Shown here: positions 1 through 5,520 of the stretch, in pieces
How the letters are laid out: every line of letters starts with the position of its first letter
Numbering within the stretch: position 1 is the first letter of the stretch
NCBI GenBank assembly: GCA_003454335.1
Contig: DMKK01000142.1
Coordinates: 1 to 5,727 of the forward strand
Length of the DNA stretch: 5,727 bases
Direction of reading: 5' to 3'
DNA from: Gammaproteobacteria bacterium
Lineage (GTDB): Bacteria; Pseudomonadota; Gammaproteobacteria; UBA9214
Notes under the pieces: model-generated
Databases searched by the model: none
Seen by the model: the letters and a program-made list of their open reading frames with translations, nothing else
What the model was told of the DNA's origin: nothing
Position numbers and translations under genes: made by a program

Positions 1-32
1 ACACCCGGGGCTTGCTGCCCGGCGAACCTGAC

Positions 33-60
33 TGAAAACGTGGTCTGTCCCCGGTTTTCA
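33..60. repeat. Perfect 7-bp inverted repeat, possible REP-like element
   Basis: TGAAAAC (33-39) and GTTTTCA (54-60) are perfect reverse complements around a 14-nt centre that reads GTGGTCTGTCCCCG. The hairpin lies about 40 nt before the first gene and is not followed by a T-run, so it is a poor intrinsic terminator. From memory, GTGGTCTGTCCCCGGTTTT-type strings recur as dispersed palindromic repeats in some gammaproteobacteria. No second copy is visible in this window, so the repeat identity is inference. A weaker hairpin (CCGGG 5-9 / CCCGG 18-22) lies just to the left. Confidence 0.35.
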
Positions 61-64
61 TGTC

Positions 65-93
65 TATACTTTAGTGACAAGTGTTAACAAGGA
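65..93 (+). promoter_or_regulatory. Possible -10 box and Shine-Dalgarno of the first gene
   Basis: TATACT at 65-70 matches five of six bases of a sigma-70 -10 box, but no convincing -35 lies at the right distance (42-47 reads GGTCTG). AAGGA at 89-93 is a good Shine-Dalgarno 8 nt before ATG 102. This is what selects ATG 102 over the in-frame GTG at 81, which has no such site. The ribosome binding site is well supported; the promoter is weak. Confidence 0.45.
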
Positions 94-101
94 TTTCAAG
101 A

Positions 102-1901
102 ATGCATCTGAAGCACCCTTTCTCTATTTTCCTTGCCAGCCTGCTGGCTTGTAGCAGCGCCACCGCTGACACCGCATCTGGCGGCAATTACTGGTGGTGG
201 GATGATGCTTGGTGGGATGAGGGCCTGCTCGAGGTGCCGGATAATTATGTCGTCGAGACATCGTGGACCAGTTACCAGAGCGGTGACGTGGAGGTGCCGG
301 CGTTGGTAGCGCGCCCTGAAGGGAAGGGAAAGTACCCGGCAGTGCTGTTTCAGCACGGGCGACGCGGGCTGGATGACTGGATACAGCGCCATGTTCGGCG
401 CGTGGCAGCACGCGGTTTCGTGGTGCTGGCGCCGGATATCTACGGCGCGCATTTCATCGGTACCCATCCCATTGAACACGATTATGAACTGGAGAAAGAC
501 GTCAACGCGGCGGTTGACCTGTTACTGGCACGCGAGGACATCAGCACTGACAGGGCCTGCCTGTATTCACATACCCGTGGTGGCTACTACACACTGAAGG
601 TGGCGACCACGTTCAAACGACAGGAAAAGGAAATTGCCTGTTATGTCTCCTACTATCCCCACTTGCAGGATCCGAATGCGCCCGAACCGCAGCAGGTCTA
701 TGGCTATGCGCCCGAGATCGAGGAGCTCACCCTGCCAACACTGGTATTTATCGGTGACGAGGAACAGTACCAGCGTCGTCGTGTGATCGAGACCAGTATC
801 CAGGTGATGCAGGATCGGGACCAGGATGCGCGCCTGGTGATCTATCCTGGGGTGGGGCGCGGTTTTGATTTCCGTACCGAGAACGCGCGTACCTTTGCCG
901 ACGACCTGGCTTCGAAGGATGCCGTGCAGCGGGCGGCGAATTTTATGCGCAGGCACCTGGAGAAACCGGTTGTGAGCGCCGGCACCGGTGAGCCGTTGAC
1001 TGGCGAGGCACTGTATAACAGCGACAAGGCGCCGGACTCGATGCTCTATGACCTGCCGCAGGAAGTGGTGCCGGGGGTGTGGTCCGCAATCGGGGCAACG
1101 GCGCCGGGGACCTATGCGAATTCCGGGCATAACAACAACCTTTCGTTTGTAATTACTGACGAGGGTGTGCTGGTGGTGAACGCCGGGGACAACTACCTGC
1201 TGGCAAAAGCTCTCCACGATGAAATTAAAAAGCTCACCGACCAGCCGGTGAAGTACGTCGTGCTGGAGAATGGCCAGGGCCATGCCATGCTGGGTTCAAG
1301 CTACTGGCAGGAACAGGGTATACCGGTGATTGCGCATGTCGATGCGGCGCACGAAATCGAGGAGCAGTCGTTTGCCTTGCTGGAAGTGATGCAGGAACGC
1401 GTGAAGGAGAAGGCCGGGAGAACCCGGGTGGTGATGCCAGATGAGACGTTTGAGGATAAAAAGGTCATTGAGCTGGGTGGTGAGCGGATAGAGCTATTGA
1501 ATCTCGGCCCGGCACATAGTCCGGGGGATATTATTGTCTGGCTGCCAGGTAAGAAACTGGTAATCTCCGGTGACATGGCGTTTCATCAGCGCATGCTGCC
1601 ATTGTTCGAGCACACCGATACCCAGGCCTGGATCGAGACCTGGGACAAGTTTGAGGCCTTGGGGGCAGAAATCGTGATACCGGGACATGGTGGGCCGACC
1701 GACATGTCGACGGTGAGAAAATATACTCGTGATTACCTGGTATACCTCCGCAAGAAGATCGGCGCGGTCATCGAGGACGGCGGCACCCTTCAGGATGCCT
1801 ACGAGATTGACCAGTCACCGTACATGCATTTACCGACTGCAGAGTTTCTGGCCAAGCGCAATGCGGGTCGAGTGTTTCAGAGTATGGAGTTTGAGTTTTA
1901 G
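102..1901 (+). CDS. Exported fusion of dienelactone-hydrolase-like and metallo-beta-lactamase-like domains
   Basis: The 599-aa protein starts at ATG 102, chosen for its Shine-Dalgarno; an in-frame GTG at 81 would add seven residues. The N-terminus is a signal peptide with a lipobox-like LLAC (Cys17). Cleavage by signal peptidase I after ATA (22) is also possible. A Trp-rich stretch (YWWWDDAWW, about 30-38) follows. Residues about 55-290 resemble the dienelactone hydrolase alpha/beta fold (FQHGRRG, VVLAPDIYG). At the expected triad positions I read Thr158 (SHTRGG instead of GxCxGG), Glu221 (GDEE) and Arg253 (VGRGF instead of AGHGF). Residues about 320-535 resemble an MBL-fold hydrolase. Its later motifs are present (GPAHSPGD with His472, SGD with Asp491, PGHGG with His529), but the first motif HxHxDH reads NGQGHA (390-395). 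It probably acts outside the cytoplasm. The substrate is unknown and catalysis by the textbook mechanisms is doubtful. Likely co-transcribed with the amidohydrolase downstream. Confidence 0.85.
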   Translation: MHLKHPFSIFLASLLACSSATADTASGGNYWWWDDAWWDEGLLEVPDNYVVETSWTSYQSGDVEVPALVARPEGKGKYPAVLFQHGRRGLDDWIQRHVRRVAARGFVVLAPDIYGAHFIGTHPIEHDYELEKDVNAAVDLLLAREDISTDRACLYSHTRGGYYTLKVATTFKRQEKEIACYVSYYPHLQDPNAPEPQQVYGYAPEIEELTLPTLVFIGDEEQYQRRRVIETSIQVMQDRDQDARLVIYPGVGRGFDFRTENARTFADDLASKDAVQRAANFMRRHLEKPVVSAGTGEPLTGEALYNSDKAPDSMLYDLPQEVVPGVWSAIGATAPGTYANSGHNNNLSFVITDEGVLVVNAGDNYLLAKALHDEIKKLTDQPVKYVVLENGQGHAMLGSSYWQEQGIPVIAHVDAAHEIEEQSFALLEVMQERVKEKAGRTRVVMPDETFEDKKVIELGGERIELLNLGPAHSPGDIIVWLPGKKLVISGDMAFHQRMLPLFEHTDTQAWIETWDKFEALGAEIVIPGHGGPTDMSTVRKYTRDYLVYLRKKIGAVIEDGGTLQDAYEIDQSPYMHLPTAEFLAKRNAGRVFQSMEFEF

Positions 1902-1911
1902 GTTGTGCCTC

Positions 1912-1941
1912 ATAGCAAGCTGCTATTCGCGGACGCGGTCC
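1912..1941. repeat. Two small hairpins between the hydrolase genes
   Basis: ATAGCA (1912-1917) and TGCTAT (1921-1926) form a perfect 6-bp stem with a 3-nt loop. GGAC (1931-1934) and GTCC (1938-1941) form a second, 4-bp stem with a 3-nt loop. There is no T-run, so they do not look like a terminator. They could slow decay or attenuate readthrough between the two genes. Stems this short also occur by chance. Confidence 0.25.
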
Positions 1942-1966
1942 ACACCTGCGGGGCATCGATTGGTGC

Positions 1967-1971
1967 AGGAG
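1967..1971 (+). promoter_or_regulatory. Ribosome binding site deciding the amidohydrolase start
   Basis: AGGAG sits 8 nt before ATG 1980. The upstream in-frame GTG at 1905 lies 3 nt after the previous stop, has no comparable site, and would put 25 residues in front of an otherwise clean signal peptide. ATG 1980 is therefore preferred. Confidence 0.75.
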
Positions 1972-1979
1972 CGCATTGC

Positions 1980-2882
1980 ATGCGCGATTGCGTACTGATC
2001 TGCTGGCTGCTGTGCGTACCATTTAGCCTGCAGGCGCAGTCACACGTGGCCGACATGCACCTGCATTACAAGTGGACCCAGCAGGACGTGACCACGCCTG
2101 CTGATGCGGTTGCCATTCTTGAGCAGGAAAATATTGTCATGGGCGTGGTGATTGGCACACCGGCTGCACTGGCGCTGGATCTGCAATCACTTGCACCGGA
2201 AAAGATTGTGCCGATCTTCAGTCCCTACCGCGAGGGAAGTGACTGGCATCGCTGGGCCTATGACGATGCCACGGTGGCGCGCGCACGAACAGCGCTGGCC
2301 TCCGGACAGTACCACGGTATTGGTGAGTTGCATGTTATTGGCGGTTTTACACCGGCTTTCGAGAAAGCCGTGGTCCTGAAGCAGTTACTGGCGCTGGCTG
2401 ACGAGTTCGATGTGCCCGTCATGATCCATACTGAGTTGTCACGACCGGATTATATGTTGGCGGTGTGCCAGCAGTTCCCCAATACGCACATCCTGTGGGC
2501 ACACAGTGGTGCCGTGCTGGGACCTGCTGATGTTGCACGCATATTCGAGCGTTGCGGTAACGTTTGGGGCGGACTGGGCGCGCGCGATCCCTGGCGTTTC
2601 GTGGACAATCCGTTGACCGCTGCAGACGGGATGCTGTTGCCGGAATGGAGGGCCTTGCTGCTGAAGTACCCGGACCGGTTTATGGTGGGTTCCGACCCGG
2701 TGTGGCCGGTAGACCAACTGGATCGCTGGGATGAGGCCGATAGTGGTTGGCAGGAGTTGGGGCGATTCTGGCATTATCACAGAAGCTGGTTGGCGCAATT
2801 GCCGGATGATGTGGCACGCAAAATCAGGTGCGAAAATGCGGTTGCCCTGTTCGGCAGGACAGTGGTGATGACATGTGATTAA
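1980..2882 (+). CDS. Exported amidohydrolase-family metal-dependent hydrolase
   Basis: The 300-aa protein has an N-terminal Sec signal peptide (MRDC, hydrophobic VLICWLLCVPF, likely cleavage after SLQA at about residue 19). The mature part fits a TIM-barrel amidohydrolase (Amidohydro_2-like). In order: DMHLH (Asp25, His27, His29) on strand 1, GIGE (Glu116), VMIH (His150), LWAHSG (His175) and VGSDP (Asp239). These are the expected metal ligands and catalytic Asp, and none is missing, so this is probably an active metal-dependent hydrolase or lyase. The substrate cannot be read from the sequence. It starts 78 nt after the DLH-MBL fusion on the same strand with no terminator between, so the two are likely co-expressed outside the cytoplasm. 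Length is normal for the family once the signal peptide is removed. Confidence 0.85.
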   Translation: MRDCVLICWLLCVPFSLQAQSHVADMHLHYKWTQQDVTTPADAVAILEQENIVMGVVIGTPAALALDLQSLAPEKIVPIFSPYREGSDWHRWAYDDATVARARTALASGQYHGIGELHVIGGFTPAFEKAVVLKQLLALADEFDVPVMIHTELSRPDYMLAVCQQFPNTHILWAHSGAVLGPADVARIFERCGNVWGGLGARDPWRFVDNPLTAADGMLLPEWRALLLKYPDRFMVGSDPVWPVDQLDRWDEADSGWQELGRFWHYHRSWLAQLPDDVARKIRCENAVALFGRTVVMTCD

Positions 2883-2898
2883 GCTCAAATTCGGAGCT
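2882..2898. terminator. Weak hairpin at the end of the hydrolase pair
   Basis: AGCTC (2882-2886) and GAGCT (2894-2898) form a 5-bp stem with a 7-nt loop directly at the amidohydrolase stop codon, followed by GATTTT. The stem is short and the T-run is only four bases, so termination here is uncertain. The lysR gene converges from the right, so some termination in the 2883-3020 gap is expected. Confidence 0.25.
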
Positions 2899-3013
2899 GA
2901 TTTTGGGCCTGCTCGTACATGTTGCCGTTGGAGATGGGGTCTTTGAGGTGGCTATCCATTGCTACATGATAACTGATGGAATCGTATGCAGAAGAATGAA
3001 CTTCCCGATACAT
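2885..3013 (-). CDS. Possible 42-aa small ORF directly after lysR
   Basis: On the minus strand an ATG (3011-3013) begins 7 nt after the lysR stop and reads 42 codons to TGA at 2885-2887. The peptide begins MYREVHSSAY and ends EQAQNQLRI; it is polar, with no membrane segment or Cys cluster. The tight spacing would allow translational coupling with lysR. Only a weak Shine-Dalgarno-like AGAG is present, about 13 nt away. I do not recognise it. It could be a real small protein, the degraded N-terminus of a larger gene, or chance. It fills almost all of the gap between the convergent genes. Confidence 0.25.
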   Translation of the reverse strand: MYREVHSSAYDSISYHVAMDSHLKDPISNGNMYEQAQNQLRI

Positions 3014-3020
3014 AGGTTAC

Positions 3021-3992
3021 TTATTTCTCTATAGGTAGTGTATCTATTGTTCCTTCAATCACGTTCTCTGGCAGCAGTGATGAACCTTCCTCGTACATAT
3101 AATCTATGAATGTTCTGGCTACTATGGATAGCCGCTTTCCGCGCGGATGTCCTATGAACCATTGCCATGAAATCGGAAACCCCTGCACATTAAGCACAGT
3201 GAGTTCGTTCATGTCGCCACTGGTGAGTGTATGAAGTGACAGTACAGCAAGTCCGAGTCCACCGGTTATCCCCTGCTTAATTGATTCGTTACTACCAAGC
3301 TCCATTGCAACTTTTAGATCTATTCCTGCATCAGCAAATTTCTGTTCGACTGCTATGCGTGTTCCTGACCCTTTTTCGCGCATAATGAAGTATTCGTCTG
3401 CAATATCCGAGAGTGGAACTGCTTTCTTGTTAGCAAACTTGTGATCGGCAGGCGCTACAACAACCATGGGATTGGCTAGGTATGGCTGGAACTCAAGTTC
3501 GCTTGATTCCGGGGGCTTCCCAATCAGGTAAAAGTCATCGAGATTATTGGCCATCCGTTCAAGAATATGCTCGCGGTTGGTCACTTCTAGCGATAGCTTT
3601 ATACCCGGATACGCCTGGCGGAACTTGCCGAGTAGGCGGGGCATAAAGTAATTAGCAGTTGTCACCACGGCTATCCTAAGTTGTCCCGTACGCAGGCCTT
3701 TCTGATTATCAATCTGCATCTCGAGCCGACCGAGCGTGCCAAGGATATCCCGCGCGGCCTGATAGAGTGCATGACCGGCTTCGGTAAGTGATACCTTTTT
3801 GCCGATCTGTTCCGTTAGTGCCAGCCCGATATCGGATTCCAGTTTCTTGACCTGCATTGAAACGGTGGGTTGCGAGAGAAACAGTTCCTGAGCGGCCCTC
3901 GTGTAGCTGAGAAGGCGTGCAACCGCCTCAAATATCTGTAGCTGGCGCAGGCTGATGCGACGGGCAAGCTGTCTAGGGGTGGCTTCTATCAT
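3021..3992 (-). CDS. cbbR: LysR-family transcriptional regulator, CbbR type
   Basis: The 323-aa protein has full LysR layout. The winged HTH is at about residues 14-73, with SYTRAAQELFLSQPTVSMQ (29-47) covering the HTH and recognition helix, and QIGKKVSLTEAG (62-73) as the wing. A linker helix follows, then the effector domain at about 105-300. Stretches such as TTANYFMPRLL, SLEVTNRE, KPPE, REKGSGTR, SNESIKQGITGGLGLAVLSLHT and VQGFPISWQW are characteristic of CbbR, the activator of RuBisCO and Calvin-cycle operons. CbbR proteins sense central-carbon metabolites. No cbb gene lies in the window, so the target is unknown; it may control the facing 63-aa ORF and perhaps the bhc genes beyond. ATG 3992 has no strong Shine-Dalgarno, so the exact start is less sure. 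Third codon positions are more A/T-rich than in the bhc genes. The orthologous CbbR function is inferred. Confidence 0.88.
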   Translation of the reverse strand: MIEATPRQLARRISLRQLQIFEAVARLLSYTRAAQELFLSQPTVSMQVKKLESDIGLALTEQIGKKVSLTEAGHALYQAARDILGTLGRLEMQIDNQKGLRTGQLRIAVVTTANYFMPRLLGKFRQAYPGIKLSLEVTNREHILERMANNLDDFYLIGKPPESSELEFQPYLANPMVVVAPADHKFANKKAVPLSDIADEYFIMREKGSGTRIAVEQKFADAGIDLKVAMELGSNESIKQGITGGLGLAVLSLHTLTSGDMNELTVLNVQGFPISWQWFIGHPRGKRLSIVARTFIDYMYEEGSSLLPENVIEGTIDTLPIEK

Positions 3993-4005
3993 AGGTAGTA
4001 TTCTA

Positions 4006-4056
4006 TGAATAACATTAATAATATCTATTATTATTTATGCTTTGGCTCTCTATAAT
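4006..4056. promoter_or_regulatory. Divergent lysR control region: operator-like dyad and TATAAT box
   Basis: The 133-nt spacer between lysR and the 63-aa ORF is strongly AT-rich. It contains a dyad TAATAATA (4016-4023) / TATTATTA (4026-4033) with a 2-nt centre. TGA (4006-4008) and TAA (4016-4018) are seven bases apart, matching the TNA-N7-TNA pattern known for CbbR sites. TATAAT at 4051-4056 is a perfect plus-strand -10 box, and TTATTA (4028-4033) at 17-bp spacing is a poor -35 lying inside the dyad. That layout fits a LysR-activated promoter giving a leader of about 60 nt. In AT-rich DNA such motifs also arise by chance. Confidence 0.45.
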
Positions 4057-4125
4057 AATTTCTGACTGATTTGCTCATGTATTGCGAGTCATTCGACATC
4101 TCAGTTTACTGCAAGCGAGTAGAAC

Positions 4126-4317
4126 ATGATGCGTATCAATGAATTGGCTACACTTTGGTTCAGGAAGTCAGCACCCGGAATCTGCCGTGTTGCACTTATC
4201 AAAGAGGAAAAGGAAATTGCAATCGATAGGGAGGCTCGGCTGAGGTTTCTTGTTCAATCAGCGTTCTATTTCGGCATTCCCGTCAGCCAATATGACATTG
4301 AGAAACGCCTGGTGTAA
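4126..4317 (+). CDS. Small 63-aa protein of unknown function, divergent from lysR
   Basis: This ORF starts at ATG 4126 (a second ATG at 4129 could serve) behind a weak CGAG Shine-Dalgarno 6 nt upstream, and downstream of the TATAAT promoter candidate. The peptide is mixed and slightly basic (11 Lys/Arg against 8 Asp/Glu), with no signal peptide, membrane helix or metal motif. Its central part (KEEKEIAIDREARLRFLVQ) could form a charged helix. I do not recognise it. Its position is where a LysR-type regulator usually has its target, and CbbR normally faces RuBisCO genes, so a small carbon-metabolism or regulatory protein is possible but speculative. Codon use resembles lysR more than bhcB. It may also be a remnant of a longer gene. 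Confidence 0.45.
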   Translation: MMRINELATLWFRKSAPGICRVALIKEEKEIAIDREARLRFLVQSAFYFGIPVSQYDIEKRLV

Positions 4318-4547
4318 AGCTGAACTGGTGCTGACTCCAACGGGGCACAATTATGGAACGGCACGCCTGCCCTGACTGGTTCAGGATAGATCGACATCAC
4401 AGGCGAACATGCGATCGGCAATGCCACAGAGGAGCACAACGATGCTGGGTAGATGGTTACAAATCAAAGGCAATCCTTCCGCTTTGTGGAATGTGAGTCG
4501 GTCTGGCACGCGACTGCCAGGCCCTGCCGGATCAGGAGGCAACAGAG
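4318..4547 (+). promoter_or_regulatory. 230-nt leader before bhcB with a small hairpin
   Basis: There is no large gene here. CCTGA (4371-4375) and TCAGG (4381-4385) form a perfect 5-bp stem with a 5-nt loop and no following T-run. GATCG (about 4389-4393) and CGATC (about 4413-4417) are a wider inverted repeat. No clear sigma-70 promoter was found. I could not match the leader to a known riboswitch; the right half carries a possible 41-aa ORF. Any bhc promoter must lie here or bhcB is read through from the 63-aa ORF. Confidence 0.3.
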
Positions 4548-4567
4548 GTGTACATACCTACTTATGA
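4442..4567 (+). CDS. Possible 41-aa leader ORF overlapping the bhcB start
   Basis: ATG 4442 is preceded by AGAGGAG (4428-4434) at 7-nt spacing, a strong ribosome binding site with no other gene to serve. The frame runs 41 codons (MLGRWLQIKG... ending HTYL) to TGA at 4565-4567, overlapping the first 20 bases of bhcB in another frame. The peptide is basic and Gly-rich with no recognised domain. It could be a translated leader that couples to bhcB, a remnant of a lost gene, or chance. The ribosome binding site is the main support. Confidence 0.3.
   Translation: MLGRWLQIKGNPSALWNVSRSGTRLPGPAGSGGNRGVHTYL
4534..4539 (+). promoter_or_regulatory. Consensus Shine-Dalgarno for the GTG start of bhcB
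   Basis: AGGAGG lies 8 nt before GTG 4548. This supports the GTG start, and the resulting N-terminus MYIPTYEDV matches the family start without a gap. Confidence 0.85.
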
Positions 4568-5495
4568 GGACGTCGTGGTCGCCCACGAGCGCATCCGGCC
4601 ATATATCCATCGCACACCGGTGCTGACCAGCAGCTATTTTAACGATCGCACCGGCGCCGAGCTGTACTTCAAGTGCGAGAACTTCCAGAAAGCGGGTGCC
4701 TTCAAGGCACGCGGCGCCAGCAACGCGGTGTTCGGCCTTTCCGAGGAGCAGGCGGCCAAAGGCGTCGCCACCCATAGCTCGGGCAACCATGGTCTGTCCC
4801 TCAGCTACGCCGCCGGCCGACGTGGGATCAAGGCCACCGTGGTGATGCCCCGCACTGCCCCGGAGGCCAAGAAGGAGGCGGTGCGCGGCTACGGCGGCAC
4901 GGTGGTGGAGTGCGAGCCCAGCACCTCGTCCCGCGAGGCCGTGTTCGCCGAGGTGGTGGCGGAGTCGGGCGCAGATTTCGTGCATCCCTACAACGACCCC
5001 CGGGTGATCCAGGGGCAGGCCACCTGCTCGAAGGAGTTGATCGAAGACGTGGGCGAACTGGATGCGGTGATTGCACCCATCGGCGGCGGCGGCATGGTCT
5101 CGGGCTCCTGCCTGACCCTGTCCAACATTGCGCCGAACACCAGGATCTACGCCGCCGAGCCTAAGAATGCCGACGATGCCTACCGCTCGTTCAAGGCCGG
5201 CCACATCATCGCCGACGACGCCCCCCAGACCGTGGCCGACGGGCTCAAGGTGCCGCTCAAGGACCTGACCTGGCACTTCGTGTCGAATCATGTCACGGAC
5301 ATCTTCACCACCACCGAGGAGGAAATCGTTGAAGCGATGTACCTCTGCTGGCAACGTATGAAGATCGTGATGGAACCCTCTTCGGCGGTGGCTATTGCCG
5401 CCATTTTGAAAAACCCGGAGGTCTTCGCCGGCAAAAAGGTGGGAGTGATTCTCACCGGCGGCAACGTGGACCTGAAGAAACTGCCTTGGGCGTAA
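4548..5495 (+). CDS. bhcB: beta-hydroxyaspartate dehydratase (BhcB), threonine/serine dehydratase family
   Basis: The 315-aa cytoplasmic PLP enzyme of fold type II would dehydrate erythro-beta-hydroxyaspartate to iminosuccinate in the beta-hydroxyaspartate cycle. PLP lysine is Lys53 in GAFKARG. SSGNHG (77-82) holds the substrate-binding loop and the Ser78 equivalent of the serine racemase re-face serine. GGGG (179-182) is the phosphate loop. AAEPKNADD carries Glu204, Ala208 and Asp210, the divalent-metal site of serine racemase-like enzymes. TGGNVD (303-308) contacts the pyridine nitrogen. Length is normal for the single-domain enzymes; there is no C-terminal ACT regulatory domain as in biosynthetic IlvA. 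Stretches such as CEPSTSSRE, VHPYNDPRVI, DDAYRSFKAG and VPLKDLTWHFV look specifically BhcB-like. The bhcC homologue 25 nt downstream supports this over plain threonine dehydratase, serine racemase or EutB of ectoine use. Codons are strongly G/C-ending, unlike lysR. Confidence 0.85.
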   Translation: MYIPTYEDVVVAHERIRPYIHRTPVLTSSYFNDRTGAELYFKCENFQKAGAFKARGASNAVFGLSEEQAAKGVATHSSGNHGLSLSYAAGRRGIKATVVMPRTAPEAKKEAVRGYGGTVVECEPSTSSREAVFAEVVAESGADFVHPYNDPRVIQGQATCSKELIEDVGELDAVIAPIGGGGMVSGSCLTLSNIAPNTRIYAAEPKNADDAYRSFKAGHIIADDAPQTVADGLKVPLKDLTWHFVSNHVTDIFTTTEEEIVEAMYLCWQRMKIVMEPSSAVAIAAILKNPEVFAGKKVGVILTGGNVDLKKLPWA

Positions 5496-5507
5496 GCCTG
5501 ATCTAAT

Positions 5508-5513
5508 GAGGAG
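5508..5513 (+). promoter_or_regulatory. Ribosome binding site of bhcC
   Basis: GAGGAG is placed 7 nt before ATG 5521, within the 25-nt gap after the bhcB stop. The short spacing and absence of a terminator indicate a bhcB-bhcC operon. Confidence 0.75.
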
Positions 5514-5520
5514 CAAACCA

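Noticed and set aside
81..101. The GTG at 81 as start of the first gene
   Set aside because: AAGGA at 89-93 serves ATG 102, and the shorter product has a normal signal peptide start.
567..1283. A 238-codon minus-strand open frame opposite the first gene
   Set aside because: It lies wholly within the recognised hydrolase fusion, has no domain, and its peptide is of low-complexity shadow type.
1905..1979. The GTG at 1905 as start of the amidohydrolase
   Set aside because: It lacks a ribosome binding site and would bury the signal peptide; ATG 1980 has AGGAG at 8 nt.
1729..1998. An 89-codon plus-strand frame crossing the end of the first gene
   Set aside because: Its sequence is an out-of-frame reading of the MBL-domain C-terminus plus intergenic DNA, with no ribosome binding site or known motif.
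4318..4547. Riboswitch, for example a glycine sensor, upstream of bhcB
   Set aside because: Glycine control would make sense for this pathway, but the conserved aptamer strings are not visible, and only short generic hairpins occur.
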